Shown here piece by piece: positions 42,513-50,939 of a stretch of DNA of 64,000 nt. The position numbers and the translations under genes are program-made. Source of the DNA: Streptomyces sp. NBC_00335 (GTDB lineage Bacteria; Actinomycetota; Actinomycetes; Streptomycetales; Streptomycetaceae); NCBI RefSeq assembly GCF_036127095.1, contig NZ_CP108006.1, positions 4,448,501 to 4,512,500 on the forward strand, given 5' to 3'. Below the pieces are notes generated by a model. That model saw nothing but the letters and a program-made list of their open reading frames with translations. It ran no database searches and had not been told where the DNA came from. Position 1 is the first letter of the stretch, and each line of letters starts with the position of its first letter.

Positions 42513-43763
42513 GTGGCTACCGCCCCGAGGAAAAGATCCGAAAGGTCCCTGCGGTCCGAGAGGTTGTTCCGGGCGCGCGTCTCTGAGCTTGGTGGCGAAG
42601 TCCTCGAAGTGCAGTGGCTCGGTAGCAGGAAGGCCCACCGGGTGAGATGCGCAGCTGGGCACGAGGGTGCAAGCTTTCCATCTAACATCCAGCAAGGGCA
42701 CGGCATCTGCCGGATCTGTGCATCAGACTTCCGCTCTCTGGCGGTCGAGGCGGCATTTCGATCCCGTGTGGCGGAATTGGGCGGGATCGTTCTAGAAGAA
42801 AAATGGCTTGGTAATCACACGCCGCATAAGGCCCGTTGTGTCAATGGGCACGAATGTAGACCATGGCCAAGTCATGTGCAGCAGGGTAGCGGAATCTGTC
42901 CCACATGTGCTGGGAACGACAAGAAGGCAGCCGAGGCGGCCTTTAGGCGGGCCTTGGCCGAGATAGGGGCCGAGCTTATCGAGCCGACCTACCTCGGTAC
43001 GAAGGAACCACACAGAGTTCGGTGCGCCAGTGGGCATGTGTGCTACCCGTGGCCGTCTCAGCTACGACGTGGGGAAGGGATTTGTCGTACCTGTGCCGGG
43101 AAAGATCCGAAGGTAGCGGAAGCCAACTTCAGACGCCGCGTCGCCGAGTTGGGGGGCGTTGTCCTTGAACCGCAGTGGCTCGGGGCAACCACGCCACATC
43201 GAGTCAGGTGCGTCCAGGGGCACGCGAGCACTCCATGGCCGTCCGCAGTCCAGCGGGGGCAGGGAATCTGTCGCACCTGTGCGGGTAGGGATCCGAAGGC
43301 TGCCGAGGCGGCATTCCGTGCACGTGTTGCTCAGCTGGGAGGAACCGTTCTAGAAGCGAAATGGCTTGGCAATGATAAGCCGCATCGGGTTCAGTGCAGC
43401 AAGGGCCACGTATCGAGGCCGACACCGAGTAACGTGCGAGCCGGGTGTGGTATATGCCGTACCTGTTCAGGTAAATCGTGGGACGTTTTCTATGTCGTTG
43501 CTGACGAAATCAACAACGTTGTGAAATTTGGCATCACTTCCGGAGATCCGCGCCCACGCCTATCTCAGCATGAGCGTAGCGGATTTGATTGCGTAATCCG
43601 CTTGGTTGAAGGTGCCCCTGAGGCGCACAAGCTGGAAAACCTCTGCATTTCTGCAATGCGGGATGTGGGAGAAAGGCCCGTGCGAGGCCGCGAATACTTT
43701 GATATCCGCTCGCTCGGAACGATACTGGATATCGTTGACGGATGGCTTGGCGTCACTCGCTAG
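42513..43763 (+). CDS. Five zinc-ribbon repeats fused to a GIY-YIG nuclease domain
   Basis: A 416-residue protein. Residues about 15-335 are five tandem units of about 62 residues with consensus EAAFRxRVAELGG-VLE-WLG---PHRVRC--GH---PWPS---RG-GICRTCAG. Each has the potential zinc ligands Cys, His and CxxC. Residues about 338-412 form a GIY-YIG-like domain (VFYVVADEINNVVKFGIT, with R and E later). The repeats probably bind DNA or RNA in a modular way and bring a nuclease to its target. The GTG at 42513 follows gggggc. It is AT-richer than the flanks and is the last cargo gene before attR. Confidence 0.85.
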   Translation: MATAPRKRSERSLRSERLFRARVSELGGEVLEVQWLGSRKAHRVRCAAGHEGASFPSNIQQGHGICRICASDFRSLAVEAAFRSRVAELGGIVLEEKWLGNHTPHKARCVNGHECRPWPSHVQQGSGICPTCAGNDKKAAEAAFRRALAEIGAELIEPTYLGTKEPHRVRCASGHVCYPWPSQLRRGEGICRTCAGKDPKVAEANFRRRVAELGGVVLEPQWLGATTPHRVRCVQGHASTPWPSAVQRGQGICRTCAGRDPKAAEAAFRARVAQLGGTVLEAKWLGNDKPHRVQCSKGHVSRPTPSNVRAGCGICRTCSGKSWDVFYVVADEINNVVKFGITSGDPRPRLSQHERSGFDCVIRLVEGAPEAHKLENLCISAMRDVGERPVRGREYFDIRSLGTILDIVDGWLGVTR

Positions 43764-43992
43764 AAGGTTGCGCCGCGCTGCGGAAGGCGGCATCAGAGGT
43801 GAGGTGCTCCCGCAGGCACCGAACGCGCAGGTCAGGGCGTATGAGATGCGGGAGCGTTGCGGGAGCGGACGCCCTTGGATGGGGTGCTCACGGACTCCCT
43901 GATGCTGTCCCAGCTGGACGGGGCATAGCTCCTGACCTGCACAGGAGTCCGTGAGTTGGATCATGGCTCACCTAGTTGGATGAATACCTTTC

Positions 43993-44043
43993 GACTTTTA
44001 ATCCGTTGGTTGTCGGTTCGAGTCCGACATGGCCTACTGCTCG
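43993..44043 (+). repeat. attR, right 51-bp attachment repeat
   Basis: It is identical to 20978-21028 and is a 3' fragment of tRNA-Lys that lacks the acceptor 5' strand and D-arm, so it is not itself a tRNA. The tail of the element between the GIY-YIG gene and this site (43764-43992) holds no gene I can support. Confidence 0.95.
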
Positions 44044-44078
44044 AAGCGCCCCATCCGGTCCTCCGGATGGGGCGCTTC
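44043..44078 (+). terminator. Displaced native tRNA-Lys terminator
   Basis: A perfect 16-bp stem, gaagcgccccatccgg (44043-44058) with ccggatggggcgcttc (44063-44078), begins at the last base of attR. Before integration it would have lain directly behind tRNA-Lys. Confidence 0.85.
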
Positions 44079-44421
44079 TGGTTGTGACGGCCGGTCAGGG
44101 GTGCGGCGGGAGCCAGCCGTGCTGGACCGCGCGGGCGTCAACCTCGGCTGGAAGCTCCTCCCGGGCCGGACCCCGGAGGCGGTCCCCGCCGCCCCGGCCG
44201 CGCCCCCCGCCACCGACACCTCCGCCGAGCAGTCCGCCCGGGCCGACGAGGTCCTGATCGGAGAGTCCCGATGGCCGCAGTCACCGTCGGGGCCGCTGGG
44301 AAACCAGCGGTCCCCCGCCGTGTTTCATGGGGCTGACCTGGGGTTATTCGCACTCCAGGCACGGCTCGGACGTCAATTGGCGGAGGCCTCCCCCCGGATG
44401 GCGTAGAGTTGTGTTTACCGA
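44079..44421. other. Gene-free stretch between attR side and tRNA-fMet
   Basis: No gene is supported. An open frame (44029-44406) reads partly as Ala/Pro-rich protein but has no RBS and starts inside attR. The part from about 44300 is AT-richer and should contain the tRNA-fMet promoter. Confidence 0.55.
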
Positions 44422-44497
<76 letters not shown>

Positions 44498-44501
44498 CAG
44501 T

Positions 44502-44539
44502 ACGAAGGCCCGGTCCCCTGTGGGGGACCGGGCCTTCGT
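44502..44539. terminator. Terminator after tRNA-fMet
   Basis: A 17-bp perfect stem, acgaaggcccggtcccc (44502-44518) with ggggaccgggccttcgt (44523-44539), starts seven bases after the tRNA. Confidence 0.9.
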
Positions 44540-44657
44540 CGTATCCGCGGTCCGCCGTGCGCGCCCCGTCACCCGAACGGTCCCGCCCGGGTCGCCGTAC
44601 GGGCCCTCCTGCCCCCAGCCTTGGGGGGCGAGGCGGACCGGGCGGCAGGAGAGCAGC

Positions 44658-45839
44658 GTGGTGGGGCTGGGCCGGCAGGGCAGGGGCGAGCGCTTCTTCG
44701 GCGCGGTCGCCGGCAGCGCCGTGATCCGTCGGACCGTCAAGACGCTCCCGGGCACCCTGATCGTCCTCGGCTTCCTCTTCGACGTGCTGACCCCGCCCAG
44801 CTTCACCGGCTCCCCCTTCTTCTCCGCCGCCCCGCTCATCGCGGCCCCGCTGTTCTCGCTCCGGGCCACCGTCCTGACCGGGATCCTGGCCACCCTCGCC
44901 GTGGTCGTGCTGCACCTCTACAACGGCACCACCTTCAAGGTGGAGGCCATGACCGAGCTGGTCACCGTCCTGACCGTCTCCGGGCTGGCCACGCTGATCA
45001 ACATCGTCGTGCGGCGCGGTACGGAGCAGCTCGCCTCCGCGCGCGGGATCGCCGAGGCCGCCCAGCGCGCCGTCCTGCCGACCCCCGCCGAGCGGATCGC
45101 GGGCCTCCAGGTCTCGGCCTCGTACGAGGCCGCGCAGGCGGACGCCTTCATCGGCGGCGACCTCTACGCCGTGCAGGACACCCCGTACGGGGTGCGCCTC
45201 GCGGTGGGTGACGTACGGGGCAAGGGCCTCGGGGCGGTCGAGGCCGTCGCCGTGGTCCTCGGGGCGTTCCGGGAGGCGGCCGAGAGCGAGCCCACGCTGG
45301 AGGGCGTGGCCCGGCGGCTGGAGCGGGCGCTGGCCCGGGAGGGGAACCGGCGCGACAGCCTGGACGCGGTGGAGGGGTTCACCACGTGCGTGCTCGGCGA
45401 GATCCCGCCGGGCGCGGGCCTGCTGCGGCTCGTCAACCGGGGCCACCCCGAGCCGCTGCTGCTGTACGCGAACGGCGGCCTCGCGGAACTGGTCCCCGTC
45501 GAGCCGGCGCTGCCCCTGGGCATGGGGGAGCTGGGCGGCTGGCCGGACCGGGTGCAGGAGTGGCCCTTCCCGGAGGGGGCGACGCTGCTCCTGTACACGG
45601 ACGGGCTGACCGAGGCCCGGGACGGGGCGGGGGCCTTCTACGATCCGGCGGCCCGGCTGCGCGGGCGGGTCTTCCCCGGGCCCGACGAACTGCTGAGCGC
45701 GCTCGCGACCGATGTCCGCCGTCACACGGGCGGCGCGGCGACGGACGACATGGCCCTGCTGGCGGTGGCCAGACCGGGGGCGCGGCAGCCGAACCGGCGC
45801 CGGACGGTGCGGGTGGTCCCGATCGGGGACGAGGCGTGA
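44658..45839 (+). CDS. Membrane-anchored PP2C (SpoIIE-type) phosphatase
   Basis: A 393-residue protein. The GTG at 44658 follows aggag; the frame is open upstream through the tRNA terminator and that part is not coding. Residues about 20-110 contain three or four hydrophobic segments (TLIVLGFLFDVL, LIAAPLFSL, TVLTGILATLAVVVLHLY, VSGLATLINIVV). A PP2C/SpoIIE domain follows with metal-site motifs GGDLYAV and VGDVRGKG, then YTDGLTEARD and a DDMALLAV C-terminus. It probably dephosphorylates anti-anti-sigma factors in stress signalling. Confidence 0.88.
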   Translation: MVGLGRQGRGERFFGAVAGSAVIRRTVKTLPGTLIVLGFLFDVLTPPSFTGSPFFSAAPLIAAPLFSLRATVLTGILATLAVVVLHLYNGTTFKVEAMTELVTVLTVSGLATLINIVVRRGTEQLASARGIAEAAQRAVLPTPAERIAGLQVSASYEAAQADAFIGGDLYAVQDTPYGVRLAVGDVRGKGLGAVEAVAVVLGAFREAAESEPTLEGVARRLERALAREGNRRDSLDAVEGFTTCVLGEIPPGAGLLRLVNRGHPEPLLLYANGGLAELVPVEPALPLGMGELGGWPDRVQEWPFPEGATLLLYTDGLTEARDGAGAFYDPAARLRGRVFPGPDELLSALATDVRRHTGGAATDDMALLAVARPGARQPNRRRTVRVVPIGDEA

Positions 45840-46131
45840 CCGAACGTAGCCGAAGGAGCGCGTTCGGCAAGCGATCTGACGGACCATCAATGTGAAGATG
45901 TGGCGAGAGGGGTGGGAGGGATGGCCGATTTTTGCCCGGGTTGATCACCGAATGCGGCGAGAAGTCCTGGCCAAGGCTGTGCAGGCGGTGGCTGATTGTC
46001 GTTAACGATCAATCGCAACTGCTTGGAATCACTCCCCCTTCTCTATTACCGTTCGATAACGCAGAGCGGTCGTCCCAGCCGTCGCAAGAGACGGCACCGT
46101 GCGCGTGCTCGCCCATGAGGAGTGTGCCCCG

Positions 46132-47184
46132 GTGGCCTCCAACTCGCCTGCCCCTGAAGGCATCGACGTCCAGGAGCAGCCCACCGCCGGAGCCTGGGGC
46201 GAGTGGAACCCCACCGAGGACTCGGCCCGCCCGCCCCGCGGCAAGCACCGTGTCCTCAAGCAGCGCGGGGGACTGGCCCGTTCCTCCACCGTCCTCGGCG
46301 TCGGCGTGATCGCCGCGGTCGGCGCGGGCGGCATCGCCACCGCTCAGGACCGGCCCCAGGTCGCCATATCCCTTCCCTCGCTGCCCCCCATGCCCTCCCT
46401 CCCCGAGGCACTGGGCGGCGGGGCCGGCGACGCCGCCGCCGACGCCGACACGGCCGCCGCGCGGTCCGCGGAGCAGTCGCGGACCGGGATCATCCCGCAG
46501 CAGGCCGACCGCCGCTCCGACGCGGGCGAGCTGCTGCGCAGCCGCATCCTCCAGCAGGCCGAGTCCCAGCAGGAGGCGGCCGCCGCCCAGGAGCGGGCCG
46601 AAGCCGAGCGGGTGGCACAGGAAGCCGCGGCCCAGCAGGCCCGCGACGCCCAGGCTGCCAAGGAAGCGGCCGAGAAGGCCGCGGCGGAAGCGGCGGAGAA
46701 GGCCGCGGCCGAGGAAGCGCGCCAGGCGCAGGCGGCCAAGGAGGCCGCCGAGGCCAAGGCCAAGGCGGAGAGCGCTGCCCGGGCGGCCGGATCCTTCTTC
46801 CTGCCGACCTCGGCCTACACCCTCACCTCGCACTACGGCGACTCCGGCTCGATGTGGTCCTCCGGCCACCACACCGGCCTCGACTTCGCCGCCCCGACCG
46901 GCACCCCCGTCAAGGCGGTCGGCTCCGGCAAGATCACCTCGGCCGGCTGGTCCGGGGCGTACGGCTACCGCATCGTGCTGGAGCTCCCCGACGGCACGGA
47001 GATCTGGTACTGCCACCTGTCCTCGATGTCGGTGACCGGCGGCTCCGTCGCCGGGGGCGACACCATCGGCCGGGTCGGTGCGACCGGCAACGTCACCGGC
47101 CCCCACCTCCACCTCGAAGTGCGCCAGGGCGGCGTCACGGTGGACCCGCTGTCATGGCTGCAGGCACGGGGCCTGAACGTCTAG
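46132..47184 (+). CDS. M23 family metallopeptidase with coiled-coil stalk
   Basis: A 350-residue exported cell-wall hydrolase. The GTG at 46132 was chosen for the gaggag RBS. A hydrophobic segment (STVLGVGVIAAVGAGGIATA, about 55-74) anchors or exports it. Residues about 140-215 form an Ala/Glu/Lys-rich coiled coil. The LytM/M23 domain at the C-terminus has SSGHHTGLDFAAP (H and D zinc ligands) and GPHLHLEV (HxH). It should cut peptidoglycan cross-bridges in growth or division. Its 3' end overlaps the convergent PrsW gene by 50 bp. Confidence 0.92.
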   Translation: MASNSPAPEGIDVQEQPTAGAWGEWNPTEDSARPPRGKHRVLKQRGGLARSSTVLGVGVIAAVGAGGIATAQDRPQVAISLPSLPPMPSLPEALGGGAGDAAADADTAAARSAEQSRTGIIPQQADRRSDAGELLRSRILQQAESQQEAAAAQERAEAERVAQEAAAQQARDAQAAKEAAEKAAAEAAEKAAAEEARQAQAAKEAAEAKAKAESAARAAGSFFLPTSAYTLTSHYGDSGSMWSSGHHTGLDFAAPTGTPVKAVGSGKITSAGWSGAYGYRIVLELPDGTEIWYCHLSSMSVTGGSVAGGDTIGRVGATGNVTGPHLHLEVRQGGVTVDPLSWLQARGLNV

Positions 47185-48475
47185 GACCCGGTACGAGGCC
47201 CGGCGCCGGCCCGCTGAGCGAGCCGCCGAGCGGGCCCCCGGGTGAGCCTCCGAGCGGGCTCAGGGGGTCGAACCAGGGCGGGAGCAAGTCCTCCAGCACC
47301 GCGGCCCGCGACAACGCCGGGCCCGCCGTCGCCCGGCGCAGCCAGAGCCGGCGGAGCAACTCCCGCTCCCGCCCCGCGAAGTCCGGCTCCCGGTCCGGGC
47401 CGCCGCTGCGCGCCCGGTGACGTAGCAGGGCCAGGGCCGCGGCATCGGCCTCGTACAGCGCGACCGCGCGTCCGGCAGGCCGGCCCCCGGTGCTCCGGGC
47501 CAGCGCGCGGGCCAGGGAGCGCGCGGGCATCGACACCAGCGCGGGCACCTCGGCCGGGCTCAGCCAGCCGGCGGCCGCGTACAGGGCGAGCTCCCCGGCG
47601 ACGGCCCGCAGTCGGCGGCGCCGTATCCACACGGCCAGCCAGGCCAGCAGCCCGAACGCCGGGACCATCACGCAGCCGTAGACCACGTAGAACCCGGACT
47701 CGCCCAGGTCCGAGGAGCTGTTCCACAGCGCGTGCAGTCCCATGGCCGAGGCCAGCCCGAGCAGCGGCAGGCCGATCCGGCGCGTGCGGCGCACGGCGAG
47801 CGCGGCGGCGCCGAAGCCGAGACCGGTGGCCACGGTGAACAGCGGATGCGCGAACGGGGACATGACGCCCCGGACGAAGAACGTCGCCGCCGTCACGGAG
47901 TTCAGGACCCCGGTGCCGTTCCGGGCGTCCTCGACGAAGGCGTTGCCGAGGTAGAGGATGTTCTCGGTGAAGGCGAAGCCGGTGGCGGTGAAACCGGCCA
48001 TCACGAAACCGTCGGAGGGGCCGGTGAACTGGCGTCTCCTGAACAGGAACACCAGCAGCAGGGCGGCCGCCTTGGCGCTCTCCTCGACCACCGGGGCGAT
48101 CGCCACCGAGCCGAGCTGGTCGGCATTCGAGGGATCGGCGGTGGCCGCGGCTATCCACTCGGTCGCGAAACTGTTGGCCAGTATGGCGATCAGCGCCGCG
48201 GCGCACGCCCCCCAGCCGAAGCAGAACGACAGCTGCGCCCACGGATGCGGCGCGGCCCGCCCCACCCAGTGGAACGCCGCCAGAAGCGGCACCACCGGCA
48301 GCAGGGCCAGGCCCAGACCGACGAAGAACCCGGGCGTACCGGTCTGTTCGCGTACGAGTTCCAGGATCGCGATGCCGCAGACCCCGAGCAGCACGACGAG
48401 CACGCAGGTGCGCACGGCGCCGGGGGTACGCGGCACGCGGTGCGGAAGCCGGGGCGGCCGGGTCGCTCGGAGCAC
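47135..48475 (-). CDS. PrsW-family intramembrane metalloprotease-like protein
   Basis: A 446-residue membrane protein with about eight hydrophobic segments. Family motifs are PVVEESAKA (EExxK type), FTATGFAFTENILY, and the His-containing FAHPLFT and MGLHALWN, which supply presumed metal ligands. PrsW proteases of other bacteria cleave anti-sigma factors. The C-terminal third is cytosolic, Arg/Ala-rich, and ends in a Pro/Gly-rich tail that overlaps the M23 gene. The GTG at 48475 gives MLRATRPPRLPHRV. The target here is unknown. Confidence 0.88.
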   Translation of the reverse strand: MLRATRPPRLPHRVPRTPGAVRTCVLVVLLGVCGIAILELVREQTGTPGFFVGLGLALLPVVPLLAAFHWVGRAAPHPWAQLSFCFGWGACAAALIAILANSFATEWIAAATADPSNADQLGSVAIAPVVEESAKAAALLLVFLFRRRQFTGPSDGFVMAGFTATGFAFTENILYLGNAFVEDARNGTGVLNSVTAATFFVRGVMSPFAHPLFTVATGLGFGAAALAVRRTRRIGLPLLGLASAMGLHALWNSSSDLGESGFYVVYGCVMVPAFGLLAWLAVWIRRRRLRAVAGELALYAAAGWLSPAEVPALVSMPARSLARALARSTGGRPAGRAVALYEADAAALALLRHRARSGGPDREPDFAGRERELLRRLWLRRATAGPALSRAAVLEDLLPPWFDPLSPLGGSPGGPLGGSLSGPAPGLVPGPRRSGPVPAAMTAGPP

Positions 48476-48518
48476 GCGATGACTCTACCGAGCCGACCCG
48501 ACACGCGGAGTGATGAGC

Positions 48519-49340
48519 TCAGTTCTCGGCGATACCCGTGCGCCGGAACAGCAGATCGTGTACGACGTGCCCCTTGTCGAGGCCCTGCCCCTCGAAGCGG
48601 GTGAGCGGCCGGAAGTCGGGCCGGGGCGCGTAACCGCCGTCCGCCTGCGTGTTCTCGAACTCCGGCTGGGCCGTCAGTACTTCGAGCATCTGCTCGGCGT
48701 ACGGCTCCCAGTCGGTCGCGCAGTGCAGGATCGCCCCGGGCGCCATGCGGGTGGCGGCCAGCGCGAGGAACTCCGGCTGGATCAGGCGCCGCTTGTGGTG
48801 GCGGGCCTTGGGCCAGGGGTCCGGGAAGTACACGCGGAGCCCGGCGAGGGAGTCCGGGGGCAGCATCTCGCGGAGCAGGATGATGGCGTCCCCGTTCGCG
48901 ACGCGCACATTGGTCATGCCGCCCCGCTCGGCGAGGGCGAGCAGATTCCCCTGCCCGGGGGTGTGCACGTCGGCGGCGAGGATCCCGGTCCCCGGGTCGG
49001 CGGCGGCCATCTGCGCGGTGGCCTCGCCCATGCCGAAGCCGATCTCCAGGACGACGGGAAGCCCGTCGAACATCTCCTTGAGATCGATCACGTGATGCCC
49101 GTCGATGTCGAGCCCCCAGGTCCCCCAGAGCCGCTTCAGGGCTTCGCCCTGCCCGGTGGTCACCCGGCTGCGACGGGGCTGGAAGCTCCGGATCCGCCGC
49201 TCGTGGTGCGAACCGGCCGGATCGGGCGAGGGCCCGTCGGGAAACCGCGGCTCGGTGCGCCACTTCGGGGGCACGTAGCTGGAGGTCGCCTCCGGCGCGG
49301 GCTCGGCGGCGGGATTCTGGGGACTCAGAGACTCAGACAC
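48519..49340 (-). CDS. trmB: tRNA (guanine-N7-)-methyltransferase
   Basis: A 273-residue TrmB that makes m7G46 in tRNA using SAM. The SAM-binding motif is VVLEIGFGMGE, and the catalytic/tRNA region is YFPDPWPKARHHKRRL, both diagnostic. An extra about 60-residue polar N-terminus is common in actinobacteria. The GTG at 49340 starts MSESLSPQNP. It lies 43 bp upstream of the PrsW gene on the same strand and is probably co-transcribed. Confidence 0.95.
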   Translation of the reverse strand: MSESLSPQNPAAEPAPEATSSYVPPKWRTEPRFPDGPSPDPAGSHHERRIRSFQPRRSRVTTGQGEALKRLWGTWGLDIDGHHVIDLKEMFDGLPVVLEIGFGMGEATAQMAAADPGTGILAADVHTPGQGNLLALAERGGMTNVRVANGDAIILLREMLPPDSLAGLRVYFPDPWPKARHHKRRLIQPEFLALAATRMAPGAILHCATDWEPYAEQMLEVLTAQPEFENTQADGGYAPRPDFRPLTRFEGQGLDKGHVVHDLLFRRTGIAEN

Positions 49341-49658
49341 AATCCCCGGATTCTACGCGCGCCCGCTCCCACCGGCTGTGCGGCACCATCCCGGCCGGCG
49401 CTTGAGGCGCGGGGTCTGGGCACTTTCAGCCGTCCGGCGTTTGAGGGCCGGGGTCTGGGGCGGAGCCCCAGGGGCACTTCAGCCCGTCCGGCGTTTGAGG
49501 ACCGGGTCAGGGCGGAGCCCTGGGAACGGTGGAAGGGCGGGGAGGGGACTTGCCCCGCAGGGCCGGGGTTCCGCTGCCGCGACCCGCGACCCGCGACCCG
49601 CGCTCCGCGACCCGCGCTCCGCGCCCGCGCAGCGGGGACCCGGGGCAGCCCCCGGGGG
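49341..49658. repeat. Intergenic repeats between lhgO and trmB
   Basis: Three related units carrying ccggcg(c/t)ttgagg occur at about 49391, 49434 and 49486. The last two are each followed by a small hairpin, tggggcggagcccca at about 49457 and agggcggagccct at about 49509. This ccggcgtttgagg family is widespread in Streptomyces intergenic DNA. Between 49576 and 49630, gacccgc and gctccgc are tandemly repeated. There is no gene in the stretch, and the units may end the lhgO transcript. Confidence 0.7.
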
Positions 49659-50879
49659 TCAGGCCGCCCGGAGCGACGCGAGCGCCCGCGCGGCAATCTC
49701 CCGCCCGATCGGCAGCGAAGCGGTAGCCGCAGGCGACGGCGCGTTCAGCACGTGCACCGCCCGCTCCCCCTCCCGGATCAGGAAGTCGTCCACCAGCGTC
49801 CCGTCCCGCAGCACGGCCTGCGCCCGCACCCCCGCCGCCGCAGGCACCAGATCCTCCCCGCGCACCGCGGGCAGCAGCCTCCGTACCGCCTCGACGAACG
49901 CCGCCTTCGACAGTGACCGCCGCACCTCGCCCGCTCCGTACCGCCAGTGCCGCGAGGCCATCCGCCAGGATCCCGGCCAGGCCAGCTCGTCCGCGAGGTC
50001 CCGCGGCCGGATCACGCCCCAGCCGTACCCCTCGCGCGCCAGCGCCGGCACGGCGTTCGGCCCGACGTGGACCCCGCCGCCGATGCCCCGGGTCAGGTGG
50101 ACGCCGAGGAAGGGGAACGCCGGGTCCGGCACCGGATAGACCAGCCCGCGCACCAGCTCGGGCCGGGCCAGGTCGTAGTACTCGCCCCGGAAGGGCAGGA
50201 TCCGCATCCCCGGGTCGTCTCCGGCCAGCCGCGCGATCCGGTCGCACTGCAGCCCCGCGCAGTTCACGAGCACCCGGGCGCGCACGACGAGCCCGTCGCT
50301 CGTCCGCACGGCGATGCCCGAGGCCCGCCGCGAGATCAGATCGACCGCGCCGCCGTAGACGATCTCGGCCCCCGAGGACTCCGCGAGCTGCCGGGCGACC
50401 CGTCCGTAGTCCACGATCCCCGTGGTCCCGACGTGGATCGCCGCGAGCCCGCGCACTTCGGGCTCGTACTCCGAGATCTGCGTCGGCCCCAGCTCCCGCA
50501 CCGGGATGCCGTTCTCCCGGCCCCGCTGTACGAGCGCGTGCAGTCGCGGCAGCTCGTCCCGCTCGGTGGCGACGATGAGCTTGCCCGTCACCTCGTGCGG
50601 GATGCCGTGCTCCGCGCAGAACTTGACCATCTCGGCCGCGCCGCGCACCGCGAAGCGCGCCTTGAGCGAGCCCGGCTTGTAGTAGATCCCGCTGTGGATC
50701 ACACCGCTGTTGCGGCCCGTCTGGTGCCGCGCGGGACCGTCCTCCTTCTCCAGGACGACCACCCGGGTCCCCGGAGCGAGCCCCGCGAGGGCATGCGCCG
50801 TCGACAGGCCTACGATCCCGCCGCCGATCACCAGCACATCGCAGTCCAGCCTGCCCATGCCGCCCACGCCGCCGCCCAC
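49659..50879 (-). CDS. lhgO: L-2-hydroxyglutarate oxidase
   Basis: A 406-residue FAD-dependent oxidase/dehydrogenase of the DAO family, which oxidises L-2-hydroxyglutarate to 2-oxoglutarate, a metabolite-repair step. The FAD-binding motif is VLVIGGGIVGLSTAHAL. ARHQTGRNSGVIHSGIYY and FRGEYYDL are characteristic of LhgO. The GTG at 50879 has gggagg seven bases upstream; GTG 50909 and ATG 50858 are alternatives. It is divergently oriented to nothing: the TPR regulator gene lies upstream on the same strand. Confidence 0.92.
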   Translation of the reverse strand: MGGGVGGMGRLDCDVLVIGGGIVGLSTAHALAGLAPGTRVVVLEKEDGPARHQTGRNSGVIHSGIYYKPGSLKARFAVRGAAEMVKFCAEHGIPHEVTGKLIVATERDELPRLHALVQRGRENGIPVRELGPTQISEYEPEVRGLAAIHVGTTGIVDYGRVARQLAESSGAEIVYGGAVDLISRRASGIAVRTSDGLVVRARVLVNCAGLQCDRIARLAGDDPGMRILPFRGEYYDLARPELVRGLVYPVPDPAFPFLGVHLTRGIGGGVHVGPNAVPALAREGYGWGVIRPRDLADELAWPGSWRMASRHWRYGAGEVRRSLSKAAFVEAVRRLLPAVRGEDLVPAAAGVRAQAVLRDGTLVDDFLIREGERAVHVLNAPSPAATASLPIGREIAARALASLRAA

Positions 50880-50939
50880 ACTGACACCTCCCACCCCTGC
50901 ATAGTGCACCCCGCCACTGACAACGGGGCCACGCGGGGC

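Larger units (their letters stand above)
20978..44043. mobile_element. Integrated element in tRNA-Lys, about 23 kb (AICE-like, without a recognisable transfer gene)
   Basis: A 51-bp perfect direct repeat bounds the region. The integrase gene ends 28 bp inside the left repeat. Inside are excisionase-like and repressor-like genes, a primase-polymerase and ATPase replication pair, iteron-like repeats and a GntR regulator, which is the usual backbone of actinomycete integrative elements. No FtsK/SpoIIIE-type TraB, no Spd proteins and no phage structural genes are visible. The cargo (28.6-43.8 kb) is richer in AT than the flanks in several genes. It carries defence-like and biosynthesis-like functions. 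Confidence 0.93.

Noticed and set aside
43560..43964. A 134-codon minus-strand frame at the right end of the element.
   Set aside because: It overlaps the GIY-YIG domain codons, lacks an RBS and matches no family.
44029..44406. A 125-codon plus-strand frame next to attR.
   Set aside because: It starts inside tRNA-derived DNA and the displaced terminator; no RBS and only low-complexity sequence.
45900..46131. A possible c-di-AMP (ydaO) riboswitch upstream of the M23 peptidase gene.
   Set aside because: Such riboswitches precede some actinobacterial cell-wall hydrolase genes, but I could not find the conserved core sequences or paired elements here.
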